NCBI GenBank assembly: GCA_963733845.1
Contig: CAVTEM010000003.1
Location: 6,061-70,060 of the forward strand
Length of the DNA stretch: 64,000 nt
Reading direction: 5' to 3'
Source: DATFQE01 sp963733845
GTDB taxonomy: Bacteria > Actinomycetota > Thermoleophilia > Gaiellales > Gaiellaceae
Positions within the stretch are counted from its first letter, which is position 1. Every line of letters starts with the position of its first letter. The notes below the pieces were generated by a model. It was not told the origin of the DNA, did no database searches, and worked only from the letters and a program-made list of their open reading frames with translations. A program made the translations under genes and the position numbers. Below are positions 25,287-33,165 of this stretch, piece after piece.

Positions 25287-27509
25287 ATGGCGGTCATCGA
25301 GGCTTCAGAAAGACACCAGGACCTCGTCGAAGAGCTGATCGCCGAGGTCGAGGGCTACCTGCCCGACCTCGACCGGGACCTGATCGCGCACGCATTCCGC
25401 TTCGCCGAGCGGGCGCACGAAGGACAGCAGCGGCGGTCGGGCGAGGCCTTCATCCACCACCCGTTCGGTGTCGCCAAGATCTGCGCGGAGCTCCGCCTGG
25501 ACGAGCAGACGATCGCGGCCGCGCTCCTGCACGACGTCGTCGAGGACACCGATGTCGAGCTCGACGAGCTGCGGAGCGAGTTCGGCGACGAGGTCGCGCA
25601 GCTGGTCGACGGCGTCACCAAGCTGACGCGCGTCCACTTCCAGAGCCGCGAGCATGCGCAGGCCGAGAACTACCGCAAGATGGTCGTCGCGATGGCGCAG
25701 GACGTCCGCGTCATCCTGATCAAGCTCGCCGACCGGCTGCACAACCTGCGCACGATCGAGTACCTGGGCCGCCAGAAGCAGGTGCAGAAGGCTCGCGAGG
25801 CGCTCGAGGTGTACGCGCCGCTCGCGCACAGGCTCGGCATCCACCAGCTCAAGTGGGAGCTCGAGGATCTCGCCTTCCAGACGCTGCACCCGCGCAAGTA
25901 CGACGAGATCAAGGCGATGGTCGCCGAGCGGCGCGCCGACCGCGAGGAGCACGTGGCCCAGGCGAGCGACGTGCTGCGCCACGAGCTGGAGAAGGTCGGC
26001 ATCCCCGCGGAGATCTCGGGGCGCGCCAAGCACTTCTACTCGATCTACGACAAGATGGCCAAGAAGGGCCGCGAGTTCAACGAGATCTACGACCTGACGG
26101 CCATGCGCGTGATCGTCGAGCGCTCCGGGGACGAGGGCACGCGGGACTGCTACGGGGCGCTTGGCCTGATCCACTCGCTGTGGAAGCCGATGCCCGGCCG
26201 CTTCAAGGACTACGTGGCCATGCCGAAGTTCAACCGCTACCGGGCGCTGCACACGACCGTGATCGGGCCGCAGGGCCGGCCGCTCGAGATCCAGGTGCGG
26301 ACGCGCGAGATGCACGAGACCGCCGAGCTCGGCATCGCCGCGCACTGGTACTCGTACAAGCCCGGCGCCCCCAAGAAGGGCAAGGACAAGGGGCCTGATC
26401 CGGAGTGGCTCGAGTGGGTGCGCTCGGTGATGGACTGGCAGCAGGACGAGGCCGACCCGCGCGAGTTCATCAAGACCTTCCGCACCGACCTCTTCGACGA
26501 CGAGGTCTACGTCTTCACGCCCAAGGGCGAGGTGAAGACGCTCCCGTCGGGCTCGACGCCGATCGACTTCGCGTACGCCGTCCACACCGACGTCGGCCAT
26601 CGCACCGTCGGCGCGAAGGTGAACGGCCGCATCGTCCCGCTCCATTACCGGCTGCAAAGCGGCGACTTCGTCGAGATCCTGACGTCGAAGAAGGGCCGAG
26701 GCCCGTCACGGGACTGGATGTCGCTGGCCGCCTCGTCGCGGGCGCGGAACAAGATCCGCCAGTGGTTCTCGCGCGAGTCGCGCGAGGACGCCGAGCAGAA
26801 GGGCCGCGAGTCGCTCGAGCAGGCGCTGAAGGCGCAGAACCTCCCGTACCGGAAGCTGGCGGGCTCGGCGGTGCTCGCGCAGGTGATCCGCGAGACGGGC
26901 TTCAAGAAGGCCGAGGACTTCTACGTCGCCGTCGGCTCGGGGAAGCTGACCACGGGCCAGATCGTCAACAAGGTGCTGCAGCGGATGAAGACCTCCGAGG
27001 TCGTCGAGGAGGAGGCCGTTTCGCTCAAGACGCCGAAGGCCCGCCATGCGGTTCCGAGCGGCAAGGTCGGGATCAGCGTGCCGGGTGTCCAGGACGTGCT
27101 GATCCGGCTCGCCAAGTGCTGTACGCCCGTCCCGAGCGACGAGGTCGTCGGCTACATCTCGATGGGCAAGGGCATCACGGTGCACCGGCGCGACTGTCCG
27201 AACGTGCGTGCCCTGATGCGGAACCCCGAGCGATTCACGCCGGTCGAGTGGGAGGGGGGCACGTCCCAGAGCTTCCGCGTCCACATCGCGGTCCACGCGT
27301 GGGATCGCCCGCGCCTGCTCGAGGACGTGGCCAGGACGTTCGCCGAGCACGGCGCCAACATCGTCTCGTACGGCGGCACCGTCGAGGACCAGCTCGCGAA
27401 GAACTGGTACGTGGCGGAGCTCGGCGACGTCAATTCGCTACGCGGGCTGCTCAGCTCCCTGCGCGGCGTGGAAGCGGTGTTCGACTCGTATCGAGTCACT
27501 CCCTCGTAA
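25287..27509 (+). CDS. rel: Bifunctional (p)ppGpp synthetase/hydrolase Rel
   Basis: A 740-residue RelA/SpoT homologue for the stringent response. The hydrolase HD domain has HHPFGVAKI and HDVVEDTD near residues 55-95. The synthetase domain has YDLTAMRVIV, GRFKDYVAMPKFNRYRALH and EIQVRTREMHE near 260-355, and both look intact. The TGS domain (VYVFTPKGEVKTLP) and the C-terminal ACT domain follow. It is expected to make and degrade ppGpp at the ribosome. A hairpin-rich region follows the stop. Confidence 0.96.
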   Translation: MAVIEASERHQDLVEELIAEVEGYLPDLDRDLIAHAFRFAERAHEGQQRRSGEAFIHHPFGVAKICAELRLDEQTIAAALLHDVVEDTDVELDELRSEFGDEVAQLVDGVTKLTRVHFQSREHAQAENYRKMVVAMAQDVRVILIKLADRLHNLRTIEYLGRQKQVQKAREALEVYAPLAHRLGIHQLKWELEDLAFQTLHPRKYDEIKAMVAERRADREEHVAQASDVLRHELEKVGIPAEISGRAKHFYSIYDKMAKKGREFNEIYDLTAMRVIVERSGDEGTRDCYGALGLIHSLWKPMPGRFKDYVAMPKFNRYRALHTTVIGPQGRPLEIQVRTREMHETAELGIAAHWYSYKPGAPKKGKDKGPDPEWLEWVRSVMDWQQDEADPREFIKTFRTDLFDDEVYVFTPKGEVKTLPSGSTPIDFAYAVHTDVGHRTVGAKVNGRIVPLHYRLQSGDFVEILTSKKGRGPSRDWMSLAASSRARNKIRQWFSRESREDAEQKGRESLEQALKAQNLPYRKLAGSAVLAQVIRETGFKKAEDFYVAVGSGKLTTGQIVNKVLQRMKTSEVVEEEAVSLKTPKARHAVPSGKVGISVPGVQDVLIRLAKCCTPVPSDEVVGYISMGKGITVHRRDCPNVRALMRNPERFTPVEWEGGTSQSFRVHIAVHAWDRPRLLEDVARTFAEHGANIVSYGGTVEDQLAKNWYVAELGDVNSLRGLLSSLRGVEAVFDSYRVTPS

Positions 27510-27769
27510 GCCACGGGGACACGTGGTTTCCGCCTGACCGTATTAGGCGCGGCTACCCACCCAGGTCCTCGTTCCGGGTGGGCGCCGCAGCCGTCTTGCC
27601 CCTCTCCCCCTACCTTCGTTGTATGGCCGGACGGGTCACCGCGACATCCCTCTTTCGGGTGAAACGTCCGAGGAAACGAGTGATCCTGGCGGCGGATCCG
27701 GCTCGAGAACCGGGCCGGTGAACTCCGAGACCGGCGAACGGGAAGCTTCCTCCCTCAACTCACCGGTGC

Positions 27770-27805
27770 ATCCCTCGAACGAGGTACCCCGCTCGTTCGG
27801 GGGAT
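27770..27805. terminator. 14-bp stem-loop between convergent genes
   Basis: ATCCCTCGAACGAG (27770-27783) pairs with CTCGTTCGGGGGAT (27792-27805), with one G-U pair and an 8-nt loop. No U-tract follows, so termination is inferred from position and stability. Confidence 0.55.
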
Positions 27806-27825
27806 GATCCCTCGATCGAGGGATC
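27806..27825. terminator. 20-bp perfect palindrome next to the GAF gene stop
   Basis: GATCCCTCGATCGAGGGATC is self-complementary. It directly follows the 14-bp stem, and its left half nearly repeats that stem's left arm. It could be a terminator or a protein-binding dyad. Confidence 0.5.
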
Positions 27826-27826
27826 G

Positions 27827-28195
27827 TCAGCTGACGTCGGCCCAGGGCACGCCCTGCGTGTCCCAACCGACCAGGCAGTAAGGGGATACGAGCGTTGCGA
27901 CCCGCTCCAGGAACGGCTGGTCGTCCGCGGCTCCGCTGCGCCGAACGACGAGCTCGGCCACCGGCGCTCCCTCGAACGTGACGAGCGCTCGCAGCTCCTC
28001 GCCGTCGCCCTCGCCGGCCTCCGGCCCGAGCACGAGCGTCCCCTCCTCCATGAAGGCGATTCCCACTCGCTCGAAGTGGGGCACGCGGTCGTGCAGCACG
28101 GCGACCACGTCGCGCAGGACGTCGTCCGCGTCCCCGCCGCGGTTCAGGATCCGCTCGACCGCGTCGAGCGCGCCGCGGTAGACGTCCGCGCTCAC
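27827..28195 (-). CDS. Small GAF-like domain protein
   Basis: A 122-residue protein: N-terminal helix (YRGALDAVERILNRGGDADDVLRDVVAVL), then HFERVGIAFMEEGTLVLGP, VTFEGAPVAELVV and FLERVATLVSPYCLVGWDT, the order of a minimal GAF domain as in fRMsr-like proteins. No catalytic Cys set of methionine sulfoxide reductase is seen. The GTG at 28195 overlaps the thioesterase stop by 4 nt (GTGA), so the two are one operon. Confidence 0.68.
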   Translation of the reverse strand: MSADVYRGALDAVERILNRGGDADDVLRDVVAVLHDRVPHFERVGIAFMEEGTLVLGPEAGEGDGEELRALVTFEGAPVAELVVRRSGAADDQPFLERVATLVSPYCLVGWDTQGVPWADVS

Positions 28196-28656
28196 GCCTG
28201 TACCGGGGTCTCGAGGTCCGAGCCCTCGAACGCACGCAGGCTCTCGACGTAGGACTCGGTGATCGGGCAGGCCTTGCGCTGGTCGAGGTCGACGAGGACG
28301 AGCGTCTGCTGGGCGGTCACCATCAGGACGTCGTCCTCGACGCGGTAAGCCGCGTTCTCGAAGGTGACGCTCGTCCGGCCGATGCGGGCGGGCCGGATGA
28401 AGACCTCGAGCAGATCGTCGAAGCGTGCGGGGGCGAAGTACTCGACCGTCGACGCCCGCATCACGAACTCGTGCGTGTCGCCCATCCCCAGCAGGCCGAG
28501 GTGGCGGTGGTACTCGACGCGGGCGAGGTCGAAGTAGGGCAGATAGCGGCCGTAGTAGACGATGCCCTGCGCATCCGTGTCCGAGAAGCCGACGCGCGTG
28601 TACGCGGCGTACTTGAAGGGCGGCTTCAGATCGCTGACGTGCCCGAGCTCCAACAT
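28192..28656 (-). CDS. Acyl-CoA thioesterase, hot-dog fold (4HBT family)
   Basis: A 154-residue single hot-dog domain. TRVGFSDTDAQGIVYYGRYLPYFDLAR contains the conserved Asp that activates water in 4-hydroxybenzoyl-CoA thioesterase/YbgC-like enzymes. The acyl-CoA substrate is unknown. The ATG at 28656 is supported by TAGCAT 8 nt upstream on the minus strand (plus 28665-28670); longer in-frame starts run into Gly/Pro-rich noise. It is followed by a translationally coupled GAF-like gene. Confidence 0.85.
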   Translation of the reverse strand: MLELGHVSDLKPPFKYAAYTRVGFSDTDAQGIVYYGRYLPYFDLARVEYHRHLGLLGMGDTHEFVMRASTVEYFAPARFDDLLEVFIRPARIGRTSVTFENAAYRVEDDVLMVTAQQTLVLVDLDQRKACPITESYVESLRAFEGSDLETPVQA

Positions 28657-28664
28657 CGGCGGCG

Positions 28665-28670
28665 ATGCTA
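28665..28670 (-). promoter_or_regulatory. Leaderless-type -10 of the thioesterase operon
   Basis: On the minus strand TAGCAT lies 8 nt before the ATG at 28656. Confidence 0.5.
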
Positions 28671-28726
28671 CCCCGGCGCTTCCCGGACCCGTCCCGCTGG
28701 GCATGTCCCGACCCGACGGCCCACGC

Positions 28727-28743
28727 CCCCACCCAGGGTGGGG
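28727..28743. terminator. 8-bp inverted repeat between two minus-strand genes
   Basis: CCCCACCC and GGGTGGGG are separated by one base. It lies downstream of the phosphohexomutase and upstream of the thioesterase promoter. It is very GC-rich without a U-tract. Confidence 0.35.
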
Positions 28744-28849
28744 AGCTGCGCCACCCACGTCCCGCGGACGACGCTAGCGGCGATCGTGCGCCGAGGGTGG
28801 AACCGGACCGTATCGCGGGCGTGGCGATTCGCCCACAGGCCTCGCGGGC

Positions 28850-30190
28850 TTAGGAGCGGATCACCTCGAGCACCTCGTCGCGCTTTCGCTCCATCAGCTC
28901 TTGCGAGCGGGCCTCGAGGTTCAGCCGCAGCAGCGGCTCGGTGTTCGACGGGCGCACGTTCATGTGCCAGTCCTCGCCGTCGACGGAGATCCCGTCCAGG
29001 TGCGACACGGTTCCCTCGCTGCCGAAGCGCTCCTTCAGCTCCTGGAGCTTCAGGGCCACGTCCGGAACGGGCGTGTTCAGCTCGCCGGTGATGAAGTAGC
29101 GCTCGCGCAGAGGCCGAAGGAGCTCGGACAGCTTCCGCCCGCTCCGGGACACGAGTTCCAGCATGAGCAGGAACGGCACGACCCCGGAGTCGGCCTGAGA
29201 GAAGTCGCGGAAGTAGTAGTGGCCGGACACCTCGCCGCCGAAGACCGCGTCCTCCTGCCGCATCCGATGCTTGATGAACGCGTGGCCGACGCGGTTGACC
29301 AGGGGGATTCCGCCGGCGCGCTCGATCGTCTCGGGCACGGCCCAGCTGGCGCGAACGTCGTAGATCACCTTCGCCCCGGGCTGCTTCTGCAGCACCGACT
29401 CGGCGAGCAGCGTCGTGACGAAGTCGCCGGGCACGAACTCGCCGGTGTCGTCGACGAAGAAGCAGCGGTCGGCGTCGCCGTCGAACGCCACGCCGAAGTC
29501 CGCGCCCTCCTCCCGTGTCTTGGCCACGATGAACTCCCGGTTCTCGGGCAGCAGTGGGTTCGGCTCGTGATTCGGGAAGGTGCCGTCGGGTTCGAAGAAG
29601 TACGGCGCGACCTCGATCGGCAGCCGCTCGAGCACAGGCGGGAGCATCACGCCCGCCATCCCGTTGGCCGCGTCGATGACGACCCGCAGCGGCCGGATCG
29701 CGGAGACGTCCACGAACGACAGCACGCGATCGACGTAGGCGGGCCAGATGTCGTGCGCGGTCACCGAGCCGCGGCGCTCGGGCTCCCCGAACCCTGCCAG
29801 CGCACGGTCGCGCACCTCCATCAGCCCCGAGTCGCCGCCGACCGGCAGGGCGCCACGCCGCACGATCTTCATACCCGTGTACTCCTTGGGGTTGTGCGAC
29901 GCGGTCACCTCGATGCCGCCGTCGAGCTGGAGGTCGCCGACCGCGAAGTAGACCATCTCGGTGCCGACCATCCCGAGGTCGAGCACGTCCGCGCCGCCGT
30001 CGGTCGCGCCGCGGATCGCCGCCTCGGTCATCACCGGCGACGAGAGGCGCATGTCGCGTCCGATCGCGATGCGTCTGGGCTCGAACTGCTCCGCGTACGC
30101 GCGGGCGATCGCGTAGGCACCCTCCTCGTCGAGCTCGTCGCGGTAGATCCCGCGGACGTCGTAGGCCTTGAACACCTTCGGATCGAGCAC
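28850..30190 (-). CDS. Phosphomannomutase/phosphoglucomutase
   Basis: A 446-residue alpha-D-phosphohexomutase that moves phosphate between C6 and C1 of hexoses for nucleotide-sugar and cell-wall glycan synthesis. Catalytic serine loop VTASHNPKEYTGMK, metal loop FDGDADRC, sugar-binding GGEVSGHYYF and phosphate-binding VRPSNTEPLLR are all present in order. The GTG at 30190 (PKVFKAYDVRGIYR) is the usual N-terminus and is preceded by TAGCAT with 7 nt on the minus strand. Confidence 0.94.
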   Translation of the reverse strand: MLDPKVFKAYDVRGIYRDELDEEGAYAIARAYAEQFEPRRIAIGRDMRLSSPVMTEAAIRGATDGGADVLDLGMVGTEMVYFAVGDLQLDGGIEVTASHNPKEYTGMKIVRRGALPVGGDSGLMEVRDRALAGFGEPERRGSVTAHDIWPAYVDRVLSFVDVSAIRPLRVVIDAANGMAGVMLPPVLERLPIEVAPYFFEPDGTFPNHEPNPLLPENREFIVAKTREEGADFGVAFDGDADRCFFVDDTGEFVPGDFVTTLLAESVLQKQPGAKVIYDVRASWAVPETIERAGGIPLVNRVGHAFIKHRMRQEDAVFGGEVSGHYYFRDFSQADSGVVPFLLMLELVSRSGRKLSELLRPLRERYFITGELNTPVPDVALKLQELKERFGSEGTVSHLDGISVDGEDWHMNVRPSNTEPLLRLNLEARSQELMERKRDEVLEVIRS

Positions 30191-30197
30191 CGGCAGG

Positions 30198-30203
30198 ATG
30201 CTA
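30198..30203 (-). promoter_or_regulatory. Leaderless-type -10 of the phosphohexomutase gene
   Basis: On the minus strand TAGCAT lies 7 nt before the GTG at 30190, the same hexamer as at 28665-28670. Confidence 0.5.
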
Positions 30204-30251
30204 TGCGAAGGTTCCGCGGAACCAAGGGTGCTCGAGAGGCGTAGTAGCCGC

Positions 30252-31512
30252 GTGAGAGCAGTCCTGCTGACCGCCGCCGCCTCGCTCTGCGCGCTCGGCA
30301 TCGCCAGCCCGACCGGTACGTCGAGCTCCGACCGGGCGGCCGCCAATCGACCCGCCACGGTGCTCGCGATCCGTGCCGACCGGCACGGCAGCCGGCTCCT
30401 CCGCCTCGACCGCCGGACGCTGGTTCCCGTCGGCAGAAAGCGCGTCGCGCTCGGGTCCAGTGCCGGCGCCTGGGCGCTCTCGCCTGACGGCAGCCGACTC
30501 GCGATCGGCGTCGAAGGCGCGCTCGGCCTTCGCATCGTCGATGTGAAGAAAATGCGCGCCGTCGCGGAGGTGAAGACGCGGAACGGCCAGATCGAGGTCG
30601 CCGCCTGGCTCACGCCGCGCCGGATCGTGGGGTTGGAGCAGACGGGGATCTTCGTCGTCGATCCCGTAGCGCGGCGGCTGATCCGCACGGAGCCCTTGGA
30701 GGACTACGCGGTCGCGGTGGGCCGCACGGCCGACGAGCTCGTTCTCCTGCTCGCGCCACGGGACGAGCTGGGTTCGGCGCGCCTTGCGCTCGTGAACGCC
30801 GAAGGCGTCGTCCGCAGCGTCGTGCTCGACCGCATCCTGGCGGGCTCGCGCTTCCCGGCGGAGCCCGGGGCGACGGTCGGCGAGAACTGGCGCCCGGGAC
30901 TCGCGCTGGACGCCGTCGGCGGCCGCGCCTTCGTCGTCGGCGGGGGCTCGCCGATCGCCGAGGTCGACCTGCGCTCGCTGACCGTGCGCTACCGCGAGCC
31001 GGCGAGGAAGGCGTCGCTGCTCGGCAGGCTGCGCTCCTGGCTCGAGCCGGAGGCGCACGCCAAGGGGCCGATCGTCGGCAGTCGGCGGACGGCGCGCTGG
31101 CTTGGCGGGGGCTTCCTCGCGTTCACCGGAGAGGATGGTCGTCTCGCCGGCTCCGAACGCGTCGACGCGACGGTGGCCGGGGTCACGCTCGTGGACACGA
31201 GCTCGTGGGAGGCGCGAACGCTCGTCGCGAGGGCGAACACCATCGCCTTCGCCGCCGGCACGCTGGTCGCGTCGCTCTCCGATCCGTTCGACCCGCGCGC
31301 AGGCATCGGGCTGCGCGGCTACTCGCGCGAGGGAGAGCAGCGCTTCCACCTCTTCGGAGGGCAGCAGGTCGGTCTGATGGGGATGCTGGACGACCGCGCG
31401 TTCGTCGACGCGATCGGCGGAACCGCACGTGGTGCGCCTCGCCACGGGTCGCGCCGTGCGGTGGAACCGCGCGCCCGAGTCTCTGCTCGTCGGCAACATG
31501 CGCCGCTACTAG
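30252..31512 (+). CDS. Secreted beta-propeller-like protein (one frameshift)
   Basis: About 419 residues with one extra base near 31424. A signal peptide (RAVLLTAAASLCALGIA) leads into repeated propeller-like strands (ATVLAIRADRHGSRLLRLD, GAWALSPDGSRLAIGV, AWLTPRRIVGLEQTG). Past the indel the frame ends VRLATGRAVRWNRAPESLLVG and a TAG at 31510. It starts a run of three secreted or membrane genes. Function unknown; a ligand-binding or scaffold role is an inference. Confidence 0.65.
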
Positions 31513-31544
31513 CGCGGACCGCCGCCAACGCGCACCATGTTCGT

Positions 31545-32210
31545 GTGCGCGCCTTCGCAGTCGCCCTCCTCGTCGCGGTCCTGCTCCCGCCCGTTGCGGC
31601 GGCGCACCCGCGTGCCCAGGGCTACGCGCGTGGCTTCCAGTCCAAGATCCTCACCGTACGGCCCGAGGTCGCGGGTCTCGCGATCGCCGTCGTGGACGGC
31701 GACGATCGACTCCGGGTCGAGAACGAGACCGGGACCGACCTCGTGGTGCTCGGCTACGACGGCGAGCCGTATCTGCGCATCGGTCCCGGCGGCGTGCACC
31801 GCAACGAGCGCTCGCCCGCGGCTTATCTGAACCGGGACCGCTTCGCACGCGTCGCAGTGCCGCTGCGTGCCGACCCGGCGGCGAAGCCCGTCTGGCGGCG
31901 CGTGAGCCCGCGCCCGGCGTGGCAGTGGCACGACCACCGGATCCAGTGGATGGGCGCCGGGCCACCCGTGCAGGTGCGGGACGCACCGGACCAGACGCAC
32001 GTGATCTTCGACTGGCAGGTGCCTGCGCGCCTGGGCGAGCGCGCGCTGACCGTGACGGGACGGCTCGACTACGAGCCGCCGGCGGACGACGGCGCCTCGA
32101 CGGCCCTGATCGCGGTCGTCGTGATCACGGGGATCGGGGCAGCGCTCGCGCTCGGACTGCTCCTCCTGCGCCTCCGCCGCGGCGAAGAGGCCGCCACGCA
32201 GGTCGGATGA
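31545..32210 (+). CDS. Exported protein with C-terminal membrane anchor, unknown function
   Basis: A 221-residue protein: signal peptide (RAFAVALLVAVLLPPVAAA), an extracytoplasmic beta-rich domain with WQWHDHRIQWMG, and one C-terminal membrane helix (ALIAVVVITGIGAALALGLL) followed by RLRRG. The topology is that of a surface domain anchored by its C-terminus. The stop overlaps the next gene by 4 nt. The His-rich HDHRIQW could bind metal, but this is a guess. Confidence 0.65.
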   Translation: MRAFAVALLVAVLLPPVAAAHPRAQGYARGFQSKILTVRPEVAGLAIAVVDGDDRLRVENETGTDLVVLGYDGEPYLRIGPGGVHRNERSPAAYLNRDRFARVAVPLRADPAAKPVWRRVSPRPAWQWHDHRIQWMGAGPPVQVRDAPDQTHVIFDWQVPARLGERALTVTGRLDYEPPADDGASTALIAVVVITGIGAALALGLLLLRLRRGEEAATQVG

Positions 32211-33112
32211 TCCGGCTCGTCGCAATCGGATTGCTCGCGTCGCTGGCGGTCGGGTCCGGCGGCTGGCAGCGCGCGGCTCCGCTCCCGCTCGCGCGCTCGG
32301 AGGTCGGCGCCGCGTCTTACGGCACCGGGATCCTGATCGTCGGCGGCTACGTCGCCGGAGGTACCGGCAACACCGCCCGGGCCGACCTGTACCTGCCCGC
32401 CCGTAACCGTTGGCGGCGCCTGCCCGACTACCCGCTCGCGATCGACCACGCCGCGGCGGCCGGTTCCGGTCCGCGCGCCTACATCGTCGGGGGCTTCGGC
32501 AAGGGCGGCAACCAGGTCCGAGCCGGTTACGTGCTCGAGCGGGGCCGGTGGCGCAAGCTGCCGCCGCTCCCGGCGGCGCGCGCCGCCGCCGGCGCGGCGA
32601 TCGTCGGCGGCCGCCTTTACGTGGTCGGAGGCTTCGCCGGCGAGCGGCTCGCACGCGACATGCTCGTCCTCGACCTACGCACCCGGAAGTGGTCGGCGGC
32701 ACCGGGGCCGACGCCGCGCGACCACCTCGGCGTCGCGGCGGTGGGAGGGCGCATCTACGCGGTCGGCGGCGAGAAGAGCGAGCCGGGCAGAGAACTCGCC
32801 CTGGTCGAGTCCTGGGCGCCCGGCGAGCGGCGCTGGACGCGCTTGCCGTCGATCTCGGCACCTCGCGGCGGCGTCGCAGTCACCGCCGTCGACGGAGCGC
32901 TCATCGCGGCAGGCGGGACCAATCTGCGCCGGCCCTTCTCCACGGTTCAGCGCCTGACCCCCGGCGCGGCTGCTTGGACGCGGCTACCGGGGCTGCGCAC
33001 GGCCCGGCACAGCTTCGGCCTCGTCCCGGCGGGGCGGCGCGTGTACGCGATCGGCGGCGGCCAGTACGCGCTCTCGGTATCCTCGGCGAACGAGTACCTG
33101 GCGCTGCGCTAG
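32207..33112 (+). CDS. Secreted Kelch-repeat protein
   Basis: A 301-residue protein: a short signal peptide (IRLVAIGLLASLAVGSGGW) and about six Kelch blades with the G-G...W pattern, for example ILIVGGYVAGG, AYIVGGFGKGG, LYVVGGFAGE, IYAVGGEKSE and VYAIGGGQ. Kelch propellers bind proteins or sugars. The ATGA overlap with the membrane-anchored gene upstream suggests the two proteins work together at the cell surface. Confidence 0.82.
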   Translation: MIRLVAIGLLASLAVGSGGWQRAAPLPLARSEVGAASYGTGILIVGGYVAGGTGNTARADLYLPARNRWRRLPDYPLAIDHAAAAGSGPRAYIVGGFGKGGNQVRAGYVLERGRWRKLPPLPAARAAAGAAIVGGRLYVVGGFAGERLARDMLVLDLRTRKWSAAPGPTPRDHLGVAAVGGRIYAVGGEKSEPGRELALVESWAPGERRWTRLPSISAPRGGVAVTAVDGALIAAGGTNLRRPFSTVQRLTPGAAAWTRLPGLRTARHSFGLVPAGRRVYAIGGGQYALSVSSANEYLALR

Positions 33113-33153
33113 GGCGCTTTCGCAGGGACTTTCCGGGCTGTCCGGAGCGTTTC

Positions 33154-33159
33154 TACACT
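33154..33159 (+). promoter_or_regulatory. Leaderless-type -10 of the cyclase-ATPase gene
   Basis: TACACT lies 6 nt before the ATG at 33166, the same hexamer as for rel and the SufT-like gene. Confidence 0.55.
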
Positions 33160-33165
33160 TGAGGG

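Larger units (their letters stand above)
27510..27826. other. 317-nt gap with several hairpins after rel
   Basis: No convincing gene; a 62-codon reading frame at 27619 lacks coding character. Structures seen: CCACG/CGTGG just after the rel stop, CCCACCC/GGGTGGG around 27570, a 14-bp stem at 27770-27805 and a 20-bp perfect palindrome at 27806-27825. The word ATCCCTC recurs three times (near 27645, 27770 and 27807). It lies between convergent transcription units. Confidence 0.6.

Noticed and set aside
27619..27807. 62-codon plus-strand gene in the gap after rel
   Set aside because: Composition is Gly/Ser/Glu-rich without a domain, and the frame is imposed on strong inverted repeats, which better explain the sequence.
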